NCBI GenBank assembly: GCA_012932295.1
Contig: JAAONU010000006.1
Span: 22,323,929-22,387,928 of the forward strand
Source: Cyclina sinensis
Taxonomy: Eukaryota; Mollusca; Bivalvia; Venerida; Veneridae
Reading direction: 5' to 3'
DNA length: 64,000 bases
The stretch's first letter is position 1. Every line of letters begins with the position of its first letter. The translations under genes were made by a program, and so were the position numbers. The notes under the pieces were generated by a model. The model was not told where the DNA came from. It searched no databases and saw only the letters and a program-made list of their open reading frames with translations. Below are positions 24,101 through 34,524 of the stretch, piece by piece.

Positions 24101-25991
24101 CCAATACTGACAGAGAAAACACTTTATTTTGCCCAACTTTCTTTGATACATGACCAAACACAGCCTGAACCCATTCAGTAGGAAACAGAAAACTGTCACC
24201 GTCAATAAGTTCAAATGACTGCCCTCTTATAACAAAATCTGATACCACCTTGGCAATTTTAGTTGCTGGAGGGAGATCCTTGTCAGTTTGTTTGTAATTT
24301 AGAAAAATTTCTGTATCGTAAATATATGCCAATTCGCGGAAAAAATATTTAACATTAAAGGAATTGTCTTCAATGGTTTTATCTATCGCTTTTATCTCTT
24401 GTTCTATTTCCTGAATTTTCTTCTCACATGAATTAACGTTGTTACGTAAGTTTTGCAGCTGTTCTTTGTTCGAAACGTTTTGCAGTATTAGGCAGGTCAA
24501 TTTTGATGCCTTCTTTTCATTAAATATGATTTCAAGCCATTCCACAAATATTTGACAGGCTGATGCTGATTCTAATTCAACTAAAAATTTTATAAAGTTT
24601 TTCACTGGAGGCGTGATAATATGCATGATCTTCTGTCTCAAGTTGCAAATTTCAGATTTAAGTCGACCTCTTTCTTCGTCAGTCTCTACTCTTCGGAGTA
24701 ATTTTGTGCATCTACCTAATTCAAGAGCAACTGTTGACTCGATAGGAGTGATATCTCTTCTACGAAAACCACCACACCTTTCTATACCTTCTATCAAAAT
24801 CGTCGCTTGTGATTTACACTTTTTCAAAACTTCATCATTTTCATCTATGATAACTTTGTCATTCTGTTTTAAGCATTCTATACGGTCCTTTAAAGCTCTT
24901 AAATCTAGATCTGCCATCATATGGACAAGTGTCCTTTCTAACTTAGACGCCATATCAACCATACTAATTTGCTCTTTTTCTCGACTGAATGTTTTCAAAA
25001 CTTTTGTTTTTATAGCCAGTGTTTGAAAATTTACAACAACATCTCTGTCTGTCTTTTTTAATGCATTTGCAATGATCAGTATACTTTGTCGAAAACGCCC
25101 TACTAGACGGACTAATTCAGAACATTTTTCCCTTACTGAATCGAGATCAACAACTAAAACAAAAACGTCCGAAATTTCTGCGACTGATTGAATTATGTTA
25201 ACTTCAGGATAATCATCGACATTACCTCTACAATTTAGGAATGTTACTGCATCTTCAAACTTGTCATTGCAATTTCCAACATTAAGTAACCAGGATATTT
25301 CTACTAGACCTAGAGTAAATTTTCTTTTAGCAGATCCAGACCTGCATTCTTTACTGAAAAATGTATTTGCACTATAAGCAGACAGGAGAGCATTTATAAG
25401 ACTTGACTTTGAAAAGTTTGGTCGTCCAAAACGAGCAAAGGTAATATTCCTTGTCGGTAAATTCAGAACCCCTATTTCGGTTTCTTTCTGTTTGCCTTTG
25501 TCAGATTTCAATACACATTCAACCTGTAATGACCGCAAAGGCCAAATAGAAAACCTTGGACTAATGTGGTCTTTACTAAGTTGTACATTGATAAAAGGAA
25601 GTGCCTTTTTGCAAAGGTACAGTTTTTTATACAAAAGTTGTTTTAAAACATGATCACAACACTGCAAAACTACAGTAAATATATCGAGAGAGCTTAACTC
25701 ATGCCTTTCAGGTTCGTCGTCATCACCGTCATCGTCAAAAAGATCATCGTCAGTTTCTACACATTTCTTTTGACTGTTATTTGAAGTAAGTACAGATAAA
25801 GTTTCTTCTCTTGAATTGCTATTCATAAAAACAATACCCTGCAGTAAAATCCATGGAAGGTCTTTCGTTGTCACTTGCTTTTGTTCATCAACGTCAGCAT
25901 TAAAGCGCAACACTTCTTCAACCGTTATTTTGTTAGGATACTTCTCCTTTAATCCAAGGAAATTCAAAAAATTGTTGAAATCAGCCAGCAT
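21174..25991 (-). CDS. Interferon-induced very large GTPase-like protein (VLIG/GVIN family)
   Basis: A single uninterrupted frame of about 1605 codons from the ATG at 25991. The frame is open a further 34 codons to 26093, but that part has no ATG and a CAG acceptor-like site lies at 26004-26016, so I chose the internal ATG. Numbered from 26093: residues 35-90 match the VLIG N-terminal region; 112-130 is a very acidic run; 215-350 is a degenerate G domain with no GKS/T P-loop (it reads NFSKSS); 660-800 is an intact large G domain with P-loop GLQSSGKST (665-673), a switch Thr after RC, DTEGL (720-724) and HQNV (793-796). A long helical region follows, then a Cys/His cluster (CNMCCPFCGEPC..., about 1480) typical of the VLIG C-terminus. 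Vertebrate relatives are larger (about 2400 residues), cytosolic or nuclear, and interferon-inducible. The role here, probably immune, is inferred from the family. Confidence 0.9.
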   Translation of the reverse strand: MLADFNNFLNFLGLKEKYPNKITVEEVLRFNADVDEQKQVTTKDLPWILLQGIVFMNSNSREETLSVLTSNNSQKKCVETDDDLFDDDGDDDEPERHELSSLDIFTVVLQCCDHVLKQLLYKKLYLCKKALPFINVQLSKDHISPRFSIWPLRSLQVECVLKSDKGKQKETEIGVLNLPTRNITFARFGRPNFSKSSLINALLSAYSANTFFSKECRSGSAKRKFTLGLVEISWLLNVGNCNDKFEDAVTFLNCRGNVDDYPEVNIIQSVAEISDVFVLVVDLDSVREKCSELVRLVGRFRQSILIIANALKKTDRDVVVNFQTLAIKTKVLKTFSREKEQISMVDMASKLERTLVHMMADLDLRALKDRIECLKQNDKVIIDENDEVLKKCKSQATILIEGIERCGGFRRRDITPIESTVALELGRCTKLLRRVETDEERGRLKSEICNLRQKIMHIITPPVKNFIKFLVELESASACQIFVEWLEIIFNEKKASKLTCLILQNVSNKEQLQNLRNNVNSCEKKIQEIEQEIKAIDKTIEDNSFNVKYFFRELAYIYDTEIFLNYKQTDKDLPPATKIAKVVSDFVIRGQSFELIDGDSFLFPTEWVQAVFGHVSKKVGQNKVFSLSVLGLQSSGKSTMLNAMFGLDLKASAGRCTKGINVQLLPVKLKKVQQMESQFNFLLIIDTEGLRAPELGDKCVHRDNELATAIAGLGDITILNIKGENSSDINDILHVIVHAFLRLKLTNERLDINKLCFFVHQNVSSILAAENRRNGLKTLVNVLDNATKESAEIENISDVSAFNDIIKFDIKKNVWHMPNLWQGSPPMEYVNPEYSRRVLDLKNAIILTAVEMKQKFFMSIDDTIVQAMDLWEGVLNEDFVFSFRNSSEIKAYVSLSEECSKHHTQIERDIYKQYVLWSVNELKQCEDEDNLGEILDRIEFNLNQAIREKEGKVEQTLEQFIDNAENRYIVEQWRGRICARTKTFCEDLLSHLQQDIKSIYKKRKLELLTLSRKVQEQFYKKSIQVAKDLKSKNLDNQEIERMFEKMWSSVFIEKQTLNDINEIQKQIYACLYGIFHLEKSLLSAELKSYDEIRHSLRHFQGENEWCDGICSETGSFLAEVKPTKHFWTKQKFDKQGFCEKLNHLFTNIKMSLAEFCYEPTGVILSQVRKFINEADVKITSFEKDNEKTFTCSKKFKVRLLVHISAYANNLFENHNKQCNTEMVSRLEEYKIKEKEIFKANIDERRNEEKAAIEFCSVVKTRVKDIVEIELRSRIQKELGRMIPKEKYNFLPRVLTYLVFRKEFELFKEYFRNPKHLTKEWVSDYVKRFFFDDGTQTFYDIVRELLNPYFHEIEEAVVDTVKDFPKEMIETWIDRFTSKTKKCKITNQSLHLVRNLLQHEVDLNCFKEYILDKLKESNTELTSFIKKNGEKEVENVTQTFVDNMWGCNMCCPFCGEPCVLGKNHAADVPCLANHRPMGIRGVSNGHFIRITTCNEEVFFSVYLKERAFYDCKDIDYECSNTYERCKTGRHRFYDYKKIFPQWDIKPEVEARLTFKFWYWFMSSYKDELARQYGVRVSNIPAEWADIDEDCALKSLKDGYKKLVKKT

Positions 25992-26003
25992 GGCGGTATG
26001 TTG

Positions 26004-26016
26004 CTGAGAAATCAAA
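26004..26016 (-). promoter_or_regulatory. Probable 3' splice site just upstream of the GTPase start codon
   Basis: On the minus strand the sequence reads TTTGATTTCTCAG, directly followed by CAACATACCGCC and the ATG at 25991. VLIG genes usually have their whole coding region in one large exon preceded by spliced 5' UTR exons, and this acceptor fits that. The upstream exon was not identified. Confidence 0.4.
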
Positions 26017-26104
26017 CCTAAATGGAAATATATACAAGCATATATATCAGCATTTTTATTTGGCAAAATCAACACTTTCTTATTTTTCCACACCGCCTAC
26101 CCTC

Positions 26105-27080
26105 CATCGGTCCGAAAATTCTCTTCAGAACAAAACTCTGTAACCCATCAATGTTTTGTTTTGAAGTTTAAAAGATAGCTTGATAGAATTTTGGGGACGG
26201 TTAAAATTTAAAAACTTCAACTACATATTGCTTTCTGCAGAGCTCTTGCCTTTCGTAAATATTTGGTTCGTAGCATAACCCTGTAACTCATAGAAGTATT
26301 GACTTGAAACATAAAAGATGTTTTGGCAGTAATGAGGAACAAGAACTGTCACTGAAAGATGACACTGCCCCAAAGGGTGCTTCGATCTTTGAGCTGAATT
26401 CTAGATGAGGATAAATAGTAGATCCTTCTAGAAGTGGGTTTTGGGGAATTTGACATCAATGTCAAAGTAATTTAGGAGTCTAAGTAAAAAATACGTGACT
26501 AGATAAAGATAAGTAGAAGATCCTTCAAAAGAAGGGTTTTTTTAACAATTTGACCTAAAGATCAAGGCTATTTAGGGGTCAAGGAAAAATATATGCATTG
26601 GCAAATTTTTCTCAAAGGGCTGTTGTGTGAAAACTGAACTAAATATTTTTTGCTATAAGGGAATAATGGCAAATAATAAGTATTTTTGACAACTAAACCT
26701 TCGTTATCAAGGTCATTCAGATTTAAAAGTCAAACAAATATATGTCAGTGGGAATGTTTTCTATAAAGAGGTATTGTGTTAAAGTGTGAAGTAAGTCCAT
26801 TTACTAAGGTATTAAGGAAGTTATTAGGAAGGTTGAAGTTTTTTTGACAATAGGGCCTTTGAGGTCAAGGATATTTATGGGATAATGTCAAACAAATATA
26901 TGTTATTTCGAAGGACTTGTCCAATGTGGTATTGTTCAAGTAAATCCATTTACAAATAAGGAAGTTATATGCAATGCTAAAGTTTTTTTGACAATTGGAT
27001 GTTTGTTGGCAAGACCATTCAGGGGTCAAGATCATAAAAATATAAGTCAAAAGAAAGGTCTTGTCAAAAATATTTACTTG
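26105..27080. repeat. Old tandem/dispersed repeats of the GACAATTTGACCTCAAGGTCA type
   Basis: Roughly 165-bp degenerate units recur, each with TTTTTGACAA, a TGG/GGG.CCTT..GGTCAAGG-like block, AAACAAATATATG, a 'TTGT..AA..GGTATTGTG' block and AGTAAATCCATTTAC. The same family is seen at 58.6-58.9 kb and 60.2-61.0 kb. The flank at 26330-26410 also matches 58.61-58.74 kb. No coding. Confidence 0.6.
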
Positions 27081-27644
27081 GACATTTTCGGTCTTTGGAC
27101 GTCCATTTCTTACCTTTAATCAAAATCTCATCTTAAACCAGAGGCTAAAACTTGACAGAAATGTTGCTTGCATAAAGCTCTACCAAATTTGTTTAAGAAA
27201 TTGAATTCCACGAAGATTTCTGATTGTGACTGCAACAGAAACGAAAAACTTTAAAAAAAAGGAAAACCTTATTTCTGAAACCAAAGGCTAATATTTCGCA
27301 TACAGGTTCATCTACAGGCATACATATGATAAGTCGACGGGTTTTCAGCATAGATTCCAGCTGTCCCAATTTTTAACAAATATTCAAGATTTTTCTATCA
27401 ACAACAAAAAAAAAAACCTTGCCCGATCATAAAAACAAAAATTCAATGAGAATAAAATAAAAGTCGGCAAAGCTTATGCTTGGGGTTATACTTATTATGA
27501 CAATTATTCAGATGTTGTAATTAAGATTAACAAATGTGATTCAGGTGACCTCGAGCATTAATAGGATTATCTATTTTGTCCAAGACAAAGTTGACTGTTT
27601 GCTTGTTTACATAATCTGATGAGTGTGTATTAGAGAGAGTGAGT

Positions 27645-27646
<2 letters not shown>
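27081..27646. other. Intergenic, no gene seen
   Basis: Unique AT-rich sequence with short frames only. Confidence 0.5.

Positions 27647-27704
<58 letters not shown>
27647..27704. repeat. (GA)n microsatellite
   Basis: About 29 GA dinucleotides, preceded by a short imperfect GAGT stretch (27636-27650). Its antisense reading gives a meaningless Ser-Leu repeat. Confidence 0.97.
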
Positions 27705-27706
<2 letters not shown>

Positions 27707-29190
27707 AGGTGTGATCACTGATAAGATGGAATAGATTTATAGGGATATGAATATACATATGCTTACTCTGGTCGGTATATAACTATATATTTCACGACCC
27801 CGTTTATGCGGAGAAAACTAAATTATGCACAAAAAAACAACTAAAAAGTGAGAAAAGAATTCTTGCTAATTGAGGGGAACTCTTGGAATCAAGCTAAGTT
27901 TTTCTGATAATTGCAAGCGAACTTTGACTTTTTGTATAACTGAATATACCTCCCTTTTACAATGAGTAATTTTGTCATTATCTTCATGTACATTATTAAC
28001 ATGATATATTGCAGTTAATATCACTTCCTATTGCTGCTTTTTCTGTTTTCTATCGAAAAGGCAACGCACCTGAAAAGTCGATAAAAAGTGTTCAATTTTG
28101 ATTCAAAGCCAAAAATCCAGCTGAAAAATCATGTTTTTGGCATATTGAAGTGATCAAATTTATATAGAGGCTGTCTTACAAGATTGTTCAAATCATGCCC
28201 CTGGGGTCATTAACAACCATGCCTTAGGCTTATGTAGGAGAGATTTTTAGGAATCTTCATTTCAAGATCTTCAGGCCCTAGAGCATTAATACACATGTTA
28301 CATTTCATCCACACCATAACTGCTTAATGGGGCCTCACAGCTAGTAGCTAAAACTCATCAGAACGAGGCTACAGCTTTAGACTTATCCGTCATCTAAAAT
28401 TCTATATATTCGTTTTTTAATTAGATATACCAAGCACTTAATACCAATCTGATCTAACAGGATCAGGAGGTAAACAATATTTTCACATTTCAGCAATTGT
28501 TTCGGCAGGTTAGAGTTCTTTTTACTTTTTTTTGTTTGGATGTTTTATCTACCTGGAAAGGTCAACTGCATGAAATGACTACCATTTTCTTTCCATCTTG
28601 GGTATTTTCACATTTTTCTAGTCTAGTACCTGCAACATGGTCTGTGGATTGGTATACGCATGAAACTTACGATGATGGATCTTCAAAGCGTTTGCCGATG
28701 CATCTAAGAATAAATCATTGGACTTAATACATCAGCAGAAAAACAATGTTCCATATGTCTTGAAATAATGTGGGCCAGCCTTTTCCAATTGAACGCCATG
28801 ACCCGGCGTTTCTGTCTATAACTCGTCAATTTTACATCATGCCTCCATTCATTTATACATGCATCAACTGAAAGAAACCTTTCTTAAAAGACGTGCTATG
28901 CCTTTTAAGGGAAACAACGAAATTTGCATAAACTCCAGACATTCAGCATGCTATCTAAATACATATTTTTGGTAAGGTACTTATAACTTAATTACGACTG
29001 TGGTTTCATGCACTATCGCCCTGAACAGTGTACTGTATGGCAAACATCTTTTCTACGGCAACAGACATAAAATTATACGATATAAAATGTACAGTGTCAG
29101 TGAATCGGCAATAAGCGGTTTGGTAACAATTTCAGACACAACGTGATGGAATTGGCAGAAGGCCAGGTTGCAAGCGGGGGTGCGCAGAGC
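27705..29190. other. Intergenic with unrecognised short frames
   Basis: The largest frame is 76 codons at 28497-28727 (plus). It is Trp- and His-rich, without a family match or splice support. The rest shows no repeat array or RNA gene that I can recognise. Confidence 0.45.
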
Positions 29191-29199
29191 AAGATATCA

Positions 29200-30710
29200 G
29201 CAAGACCAATAAGGTAGTTCAGGCCCTGCAACAACAACTGTGCTAACTTTTGAAGACTAAGCAGAATATAAAAACTCTTACAGTGGCAGTGGCTTCGATT
29301 AGAAAAGACGTGGTTAATCTTAAACAAAAACAAAACAGACCCCACCGAAACAGCAGTAAACATGCCAAAACATAGGACATATAGATAGGTTTCACTGCTG
29401 GAAATGGCTTTACCACAGATCTTTTATCAGTCCGGGACATCGGAGATGTCAATGAGCCCGAAAGTGAGAGTGAGGAGAATACAGATCATGAATTAGAGAC
29501 CTTCTAGACTGAAGCTAAACCGACAACCGAGCAGGACGCTTTCAGCGGTCTTGCCGGATTTTTCCAAGGCCGGAACAAACTAGTGAGTAGGTGAGAGATC
29601 ATATGGCAATACTAACGAACAAAGCGTTGAGAGAGTAAAAAAAGAGTAAAAAGCTTGATAGAGAAAAATTTCCACGGCTCGGAAAAAAAAGAGCCATGTT
29701 ACACATGGTTAATCCCCCCGCCGGAAAGAAGTTACCTGAAGGTTGTATTCTTGTACATTTTACTTGTGAAAGGAAATTCTTAAAAAGCCGTATAGTGTTA
29801 CGGTCATGCTGAGTATAGTTTTCAATTAAGTGGAAAAAGAATAAGGCTTTTGGAATTATGCTCTGGGATTTTTTTCAAGTAAATCTGAAACAGGAAAATA
29901 ACTCTAAAAGTAGAGTTATTGTTCTTACACACTGCACTTCCTCCCAATGTGCTCTGTCAGTGTATCGTGTTTAAAGTTAAACGCTCATGTACTTTTGAAA
30001 TTATGCTCCGGACAAAATTGAGACTGACTCACGGACGGAGACTATTTCTAATATCCCCTTTGCCTTTGGCGAGGGAATAAAAAACGTTGAAATTTTGCAA
30101 GTGACTAAACTCAATGACATCATTTGGAGGCAATTACGACGAGACACTCGGGTAAATAATTTTAGCCTTCAGCATATAATTTCAACCACGCACTGATACT
30201 GGTGCCGATCATGAGAGCACTAGTTATCTTGAAAACAGAAAACTCAAGAGACACTGAGCATATTATCAATTACATGCAAAATTCAGTCTGAACATCAAAC
30301 TTATAAATGTCAGTCGGGCAGACAAGGTCAAACCAGAGACAGGCGCTATATATCGTGTGGGTACCAATTCGGCATCAGCAGAAAATCTCTTTGGGGATGA
30401 CATAAAAGAAAGCATCAAGAAACTTGGGAGCCAAATTAACATCCCACAACTTCTAAGAATTATCGTTTATCCAAAAAAGGGGAGCAGACGATATCAATGG
30501 CCAATGTCCCATCGATCAACATACAACATGCTTTTGTTGTTGTGCTTCCCCACAACAATAAAAGCATTGAAAAAGGAAACTGCCCAACAAAAGGAGACCT
30601 TACCAACACACAAGAATGCGAACACAGTAGTTACCTTATGTAAACTGAGGAATGCACTTAAAAACTTTGTAGCAGGCAATAGTAAATTTTATCAACATAA
30701 TTTTTACTAA
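29200..30710 (+). pseudogene. DIRS-like gag remnant
   Basis: In one frame 29400-29520 reads an acidic stretch (NEPESESEENTDHELETF), and 29640-29720 reads an LIEK.F-like segment resembling DIRS gag. After an interruption, 30085-30160 (KLNDIIWRQL...) and 30370-30450 (NLFGDDIKESIKKLGS) resemble the C-terminal half. The longest surviving frame is 30357-30710. Several stops lie between the pieces. The assignment rests on order next to a clear DIRS RT and on the LFGDD-type motif. Confidence 0.5.
29897..29920. repeat. Short perfect hairpin in an inserted repeat
   Basis: AATAACTCTA and TAGAGTTATT are perfect inverted arms around an AAAG loop. It lies in a segment that looks like a dispersed repeat (to about 30075, ending GGCGAGGGAATAAAA) interrupting the DIRS gag remnant. 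Confidence 0.6.
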
Positions 30711-30759
30711 CTAGCAAAGGGCAGGCAAATATTGTTAACAATTAAAGGTAATGAAATAG

Positions 30760-31430
30760 AACTTTACTTTGAGCGTAAAAAATGATTATCCCTAAAAAAG
30801 GAGCGACAAAGAATTCAGGTAGAACAAGAAGAATTTGATCATGAACAGTGCAAGATCTCTGAAAAAGTGCGTGGCAATGACCAGGGTAATTCATATCTTA
30901 TATTTTTATAAGACCACAGAAGGACAAAAGAGTGCAGATCGGTCTAAATCTGAAACTCTTGAATAAACACCTTATACAACATACATCTTAAGATGGGAAC
31001 TCTTCAGTTAGCTGCAAATGCTATTTGACAACAGTGACTTTTTGTCTCAGTTGATGTTTCAGAGACTTTCTATCCAATTTCTGTTAAACAATCAGATAGG
31101 AAGTATTTCGGATTCTATCATGAACATCACAAGAATCAGATTACAGCATTATTTATGGGGCTTTCAACATCACCAAAGGCTTTCACAAAAAATTAAGAAT
31201 ATGTCTTTGCTTCTCTTAAACAACTATGTTACATCAGTGCTGCTTATATTGATAACAGCTATTTACAAAGTGCAATCTTTTTTTAGGTTTTTACTATGTT
31301 CAATTACCATGACAGGATTATCCCAGAAAATGTTTAAAAAATAATTCAGTTATGCAAAAAAAAATTTCTCCGAAGAGAATCACTAACCATAATGGTTTAA
31401 AACTAATAGGGAAACTTAAGTGAAAGCAGA
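30760..31430 (+). pseudogene. DIRS-like reverse transcriptase remnant
   Basis: Broken frames read successive RT landmarks: FLRPQKDKR...LNLKLLNKHL near 30900-30980; LKMGTLQLAANA at about 30990; motif A SVDVSETFYPISV at about 31045; motif B ALFMGLSTSPKAFTK at about 31145-31190; motif C YIDN at 31245-31256; and an FLLCSITMT segment at about 31285. Motif C should be YIDD; the second catalytic Asp is Asn here. At least three frameshifts or stops separate the pieces. Non-functional. Confidence 0.75.
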
Positions 31431-31599
31431 GCCAGGAGAAGAGTATGCTCTCTTATTTTACATAATTGCGTAAACATCGTTGGAACTATGATAGCTTTTT
31501 TATACCATTCCAAAATCTCTTCAATAAAATGGAGGATTTCAAACCTTCCCTCCTGCTTCAAAAAGTGTTTGATGGTGCACAACACATAGTTCTTTTCTT

Positions 31600-32125
31600 G
31601 GATCTTCCTCATAGGGTGGGGCGCTAAATTGCAAACAAAAATGATGACATACGCACTGGTAGTAAATGGCATTCTAATGAACAAAATCTTCACATCAATT
31701 TATTGGAATTGAACGCTTTTCAACTATCTATAATGTCGTTCTGCAGACCAGTCTCTGGCAAACATGTCAGAGTGTTTACAGACTATACCACCACCTCCTC
31801 CTATATGAACCATATAGGGGGGAAATTGAGTTAAATACTTAGCCAGAGACATCTGTTTCTGGTGTATCGAGAGAAATGTACACCTGTTTGCAGCACATGT
31901 GCCCAAAAAACAATATTATGAGGCAAATAAGCAGTCAGGTACCCTGAATAACGACCTTAAATGGTCAATGAAAATCGAGGTTTTTCCAGTAAATTGTAAA
32001 CATTTTTTCCGGACATTTCTGTGGGTTTGTTTGCATCCAGGTTAAATCACAAGCTCCAGAGATATGTCTGTCAAAGGCCGGACCCAAAAACAATTATCAC
32101 TGATGCTTTTTCTTTAATTAAAAAG
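31600..32125 (+). pseudogene. DIRS-like RNase H and connection-region remnant
   Basis: 31684-31825 reads LHINLLELNAF followed by VRVFTDYTTTSSYMNHIGG. This preserves the Glu and Asp positions of the RNase H fold as found in DIRS elements. 32025-32115 reads LFASRLNHKLQRYV..RPDP...DAFSL, a block characteristic of DIRS pol downstream of RNase H. Stops separate the two. Confidence 0.7.
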
Positions 32126-32169
32126 ATGAACTGTGTTATATTTTTCCTGCTTTCTGTCTCTTGGCTAGT

Positions 32170-32770
32170 TATTGACCCATTCTGTTGGACATAGTCAAAG
32201 ACAAACCATATCAGCTAACGACCCCACTGAAATTCCTGTTCCTTTCACACAAGCTGGTGAGGCTGCATCCACTCAGAAAACAAACATAGGAGTTTTTAGT
32301 ATATCAGGGCAGTACTCAAGTCAAGAGATATGCCCAAAATATCAAGAAAACTCATTTCGTAACTTTGGAGGGACAGCTCAGAAAAGCAATATGTCACAAA
32401 CCTTAAAAGATTGTTCCAGTTTTGTGGGGCCGAGATTAACCGCTTATAGCCAAACTTCAACTTTATTTTGCAATTTATTTCAAAATTTTATGCTGATGAG
32501 TTACAATACGGTGCACTTGGTCTAGCTAGATTAGTAAATTTTTTTCTGAAGATTTGCAGCAATATTGATATAAATTTCGTAAGAAGAATTTGTAATATTC
32601 ATGCAGGTGCTTTTTGTTATTCGTCCATCTTTACCAAAATACAGGAAACTCCGCAAGTTACGATATTCAAGAGACCTCCGAATTTATATCGTTATATACG
32701 GATATTGCTATTTCCTAGCGGCAACTTAATCAGAAGTAGGAAACGGACAAAGTGCACTTGATTAAGAAAA
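32170..32770 (+). pseudogene. DIRS-like tyrosine recombinase N-terminal remnant
   Basis: 32385-32560 reads, over two frames, a core-binding-like helical segment (FISKFYADELQYGALGLARL). 32619-32642 reads IRPSLPKY, the conserved RPxLPKY signature preceding the DIRS recombinase catalytic domain. The HxxR and Tyr nucleophile region is absent, so the element is truncated here. Confidence 0.55.
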
Positions 32771-33269
32771 GGCAAAGTATGTATAGAGAATTGTTCATGC
32801 AATTTTTATGCAAATTATATACATGTTACAAAGTGGGAAAAGCACATCAGGAAAAGCCACAGTAAAACACACTCGTTCGTTTACTGATCAGTTTTAAAAA
32901 GAGGAAAACAAAAACAATTAATGGAAATGAGAACTCGAGGGGTTACCGCCTTGGAACGGTCACTGATAACCTCGTAGAAAAGGAAGTTGTGTTTTAATAG
33001 ATAACACGCCCATCTTAAAATACACCTATGACAGTCACTGTCATTTAAGATCGAATTCATGTATGTATTACTACTTATCGCTTATCAGCATATCATCCGG
33101 ATTTTAAAAATTTCTGCTTAGTGAATTTGTTTTATTCCGAATTCAGCGGAAATATTTATCTTTTTCAAAAGTGCTTTTTGACAATGTCACATATCAATTC
33201 ATTCTTAGATTCTAGATCCAAAAGTTTTTTTTATTTTCGACTTGGAGATTCCATTATCACACATGCAGA
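32771..33269. other. Spacer between the two YR retrotransposons
   Basis: No coding frame is seen. The stretch contains TAACACGCCCATCTTAAAATAC and other unique AT-rich sequence, and could include the missing DIRS 3' end. Confidence 0.4.
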
Positions 33270-33537
33270 AAATGAATTTTATATATAAAATATTTTATGG
33301 ACAAGATGATTCAACTGCGTCAGCCCCATTTCTTTGCAGACATTGGAATTTTTTCCTTCATACCAGTTCGAGTATTTAATCTTTCCTTTGAATACTACTA
33401 TTTAATCTTTTCGTTAGTTGTTATATCTCGCACATGCGCAATTCGTTTTCCTTCAGAACAAAGAAAACATTTCAGAAAACTTTGCAGAAATATTGTGCCA
33501 TCTATTTTTATCATTATCGGAAAATTTTTCAGTTTTC
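33270..33537 (+). repeat. Ngaro split direct repeat A1
   Basis: 268 bp beginning AAATGAATTTTATATATAAA and ending CAGTTTTC. Identical to 40715-40982 except A/G at the GACAAGATG.TTC position and G/C at AAATATT.TGCC. Left end of the element. Confidence 0.95.
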
Positions 33538-33717
33538 TGTGCATGGAATAAATAAATCATGTAACTTTCATCTAACGAAATAGTCTCTACTTAACATAAG
33601 AGCTTCACACTTTCGGTTTGGCTATAAATCTCGCTTTTATAATCTGTCCTTTGTTCTCGGGAAATCAAGATGGCGGTTTTCGGATAATCGTAACCGAAAG
33701 TTCAAATAGTTTATAAA

Positions 33718-34314
33718 GTGCAAATACTGGGACATTCGTTTGTTTCTCGACTAAAACGTTTTATACGAAACTCAGAAGACTTATCGTATTCCTTAAACCT
33801 GTACCAACATGAGTATGAGTTTCTTATTCAATTCTCTGGATTTCCGGGAGCAAAAGTTGCGGATTTGAAAGGAAAGTTGGACACTATTTCAGACTTCACA
33901 CCGGACCTCCTTATTTTAGTTATAGGCACAAATGACTTATATAATGAAGAAGCTTATACACAGTTATGCACCTGATAGACCTGCTAGACACAATTCATTA
34001 CTTTATACAAGTTCCAAAAATAGTAGTGTGCCAAACGTTATACAGAAAAGTGTCAGCCTTACATTCTAAATATTCAGTAGATATTAACGAGTTTGCATGG
34101 AAAGTTGATTGTTTCACAATTGTTACTCGATGCTGCACTTAAAACAGTTAAATGGGCACAGTTATGGCGCTTGAAAGGATTTTGGAATAAGGAAGCTCTT
34201 GAGACAAGCTTATCTCAGGACGGCGTCCATTTATCACCTGCAGGCAACAGAAAACTATTTAAAAATATCCGGGCTGCGATAGTTACCCACTTCAAACAGC
34301 AGCAGAGTACATAA
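33718..34314 (+). pseudogene. SGNH/GDSL-type hydrolase of the Ngaro element, frameshifted
   Basis: The three catalytic blocks of SGNH hydrolases are all present: Ser in GHSF (Ser codon 33736-33738), Asn in GTNDL (33931-33933) and Asp/His in DGVHLSPAG (34219-34230). Two frameshifts interrupt the frame, near 33965 and near 34110; the middle part (LIDLLDTIHYFIQ...) reads in another frame. No ATG precedes 33718 in frame after an upstream TAA, so the first exon or start is missing or the start is non-AUG. Ngaro elements are known to carry such an ORF; its role in the element is unknown. Confidence 0.8.
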
Positions 34315-34524
34315 CTTAGAATACAGATAAGTATGATATAGTTTGATCATTTTTGTGCTCACACCGACTTCCTGATTAGAACCTTTGTTCTTCTTGGGCA
34401 TAATCTCAGTGTAGAAACCAACCTTTTCCTGATTTTATACATACTCCCTAGCTAGAAATGGAGTTCCTGGGATTTTTCTCATTTTATACTCGTTTCTGCG
34501 AGAGAATCTGCGTTATTTTACTTC

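Larger units (their letters stand above)
29200..32770 (+). mobile_element. Decayed DIRS-like tyrosine-recombinase retrotransposon
   Basis: Plus-strand fragments in the expected order gag, RT, RNase H and tyrosine recombinase can be read, but with frameshifts and stops throughout. The order and motifs (see the separate entries) match DIRS1-like elements, not LTR elements or LINEs. The 5' and 3' terminal repeats were not identified. The element ends inside the recombinase, about 500 bp before the Ngaro element at 33270. A 200-bp unrelated repeat appears to interrupt the gag region at about 29870-30075. Confidence 0.7.

Noticed and set aside
22039..26007. Plus-strand frames of 60-137 codons under the GTPase gene
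   Set aside because: They are antisense shadows of the intact minus-strand gene with no features of their own.
27527..27718. Minus-strand frame with a Ser-Leu repeat
   Set aside because: Reading of the (GA)n microsatellite.
33297..33551. 84-codon frame in A1 (and the matching 113-codon frame in A2) as a protein gene
   Set aside because: Both lie in the terminal direct repeats, differ only where the repeats end, and show no domain; they are likely non-coding terminal sequence.
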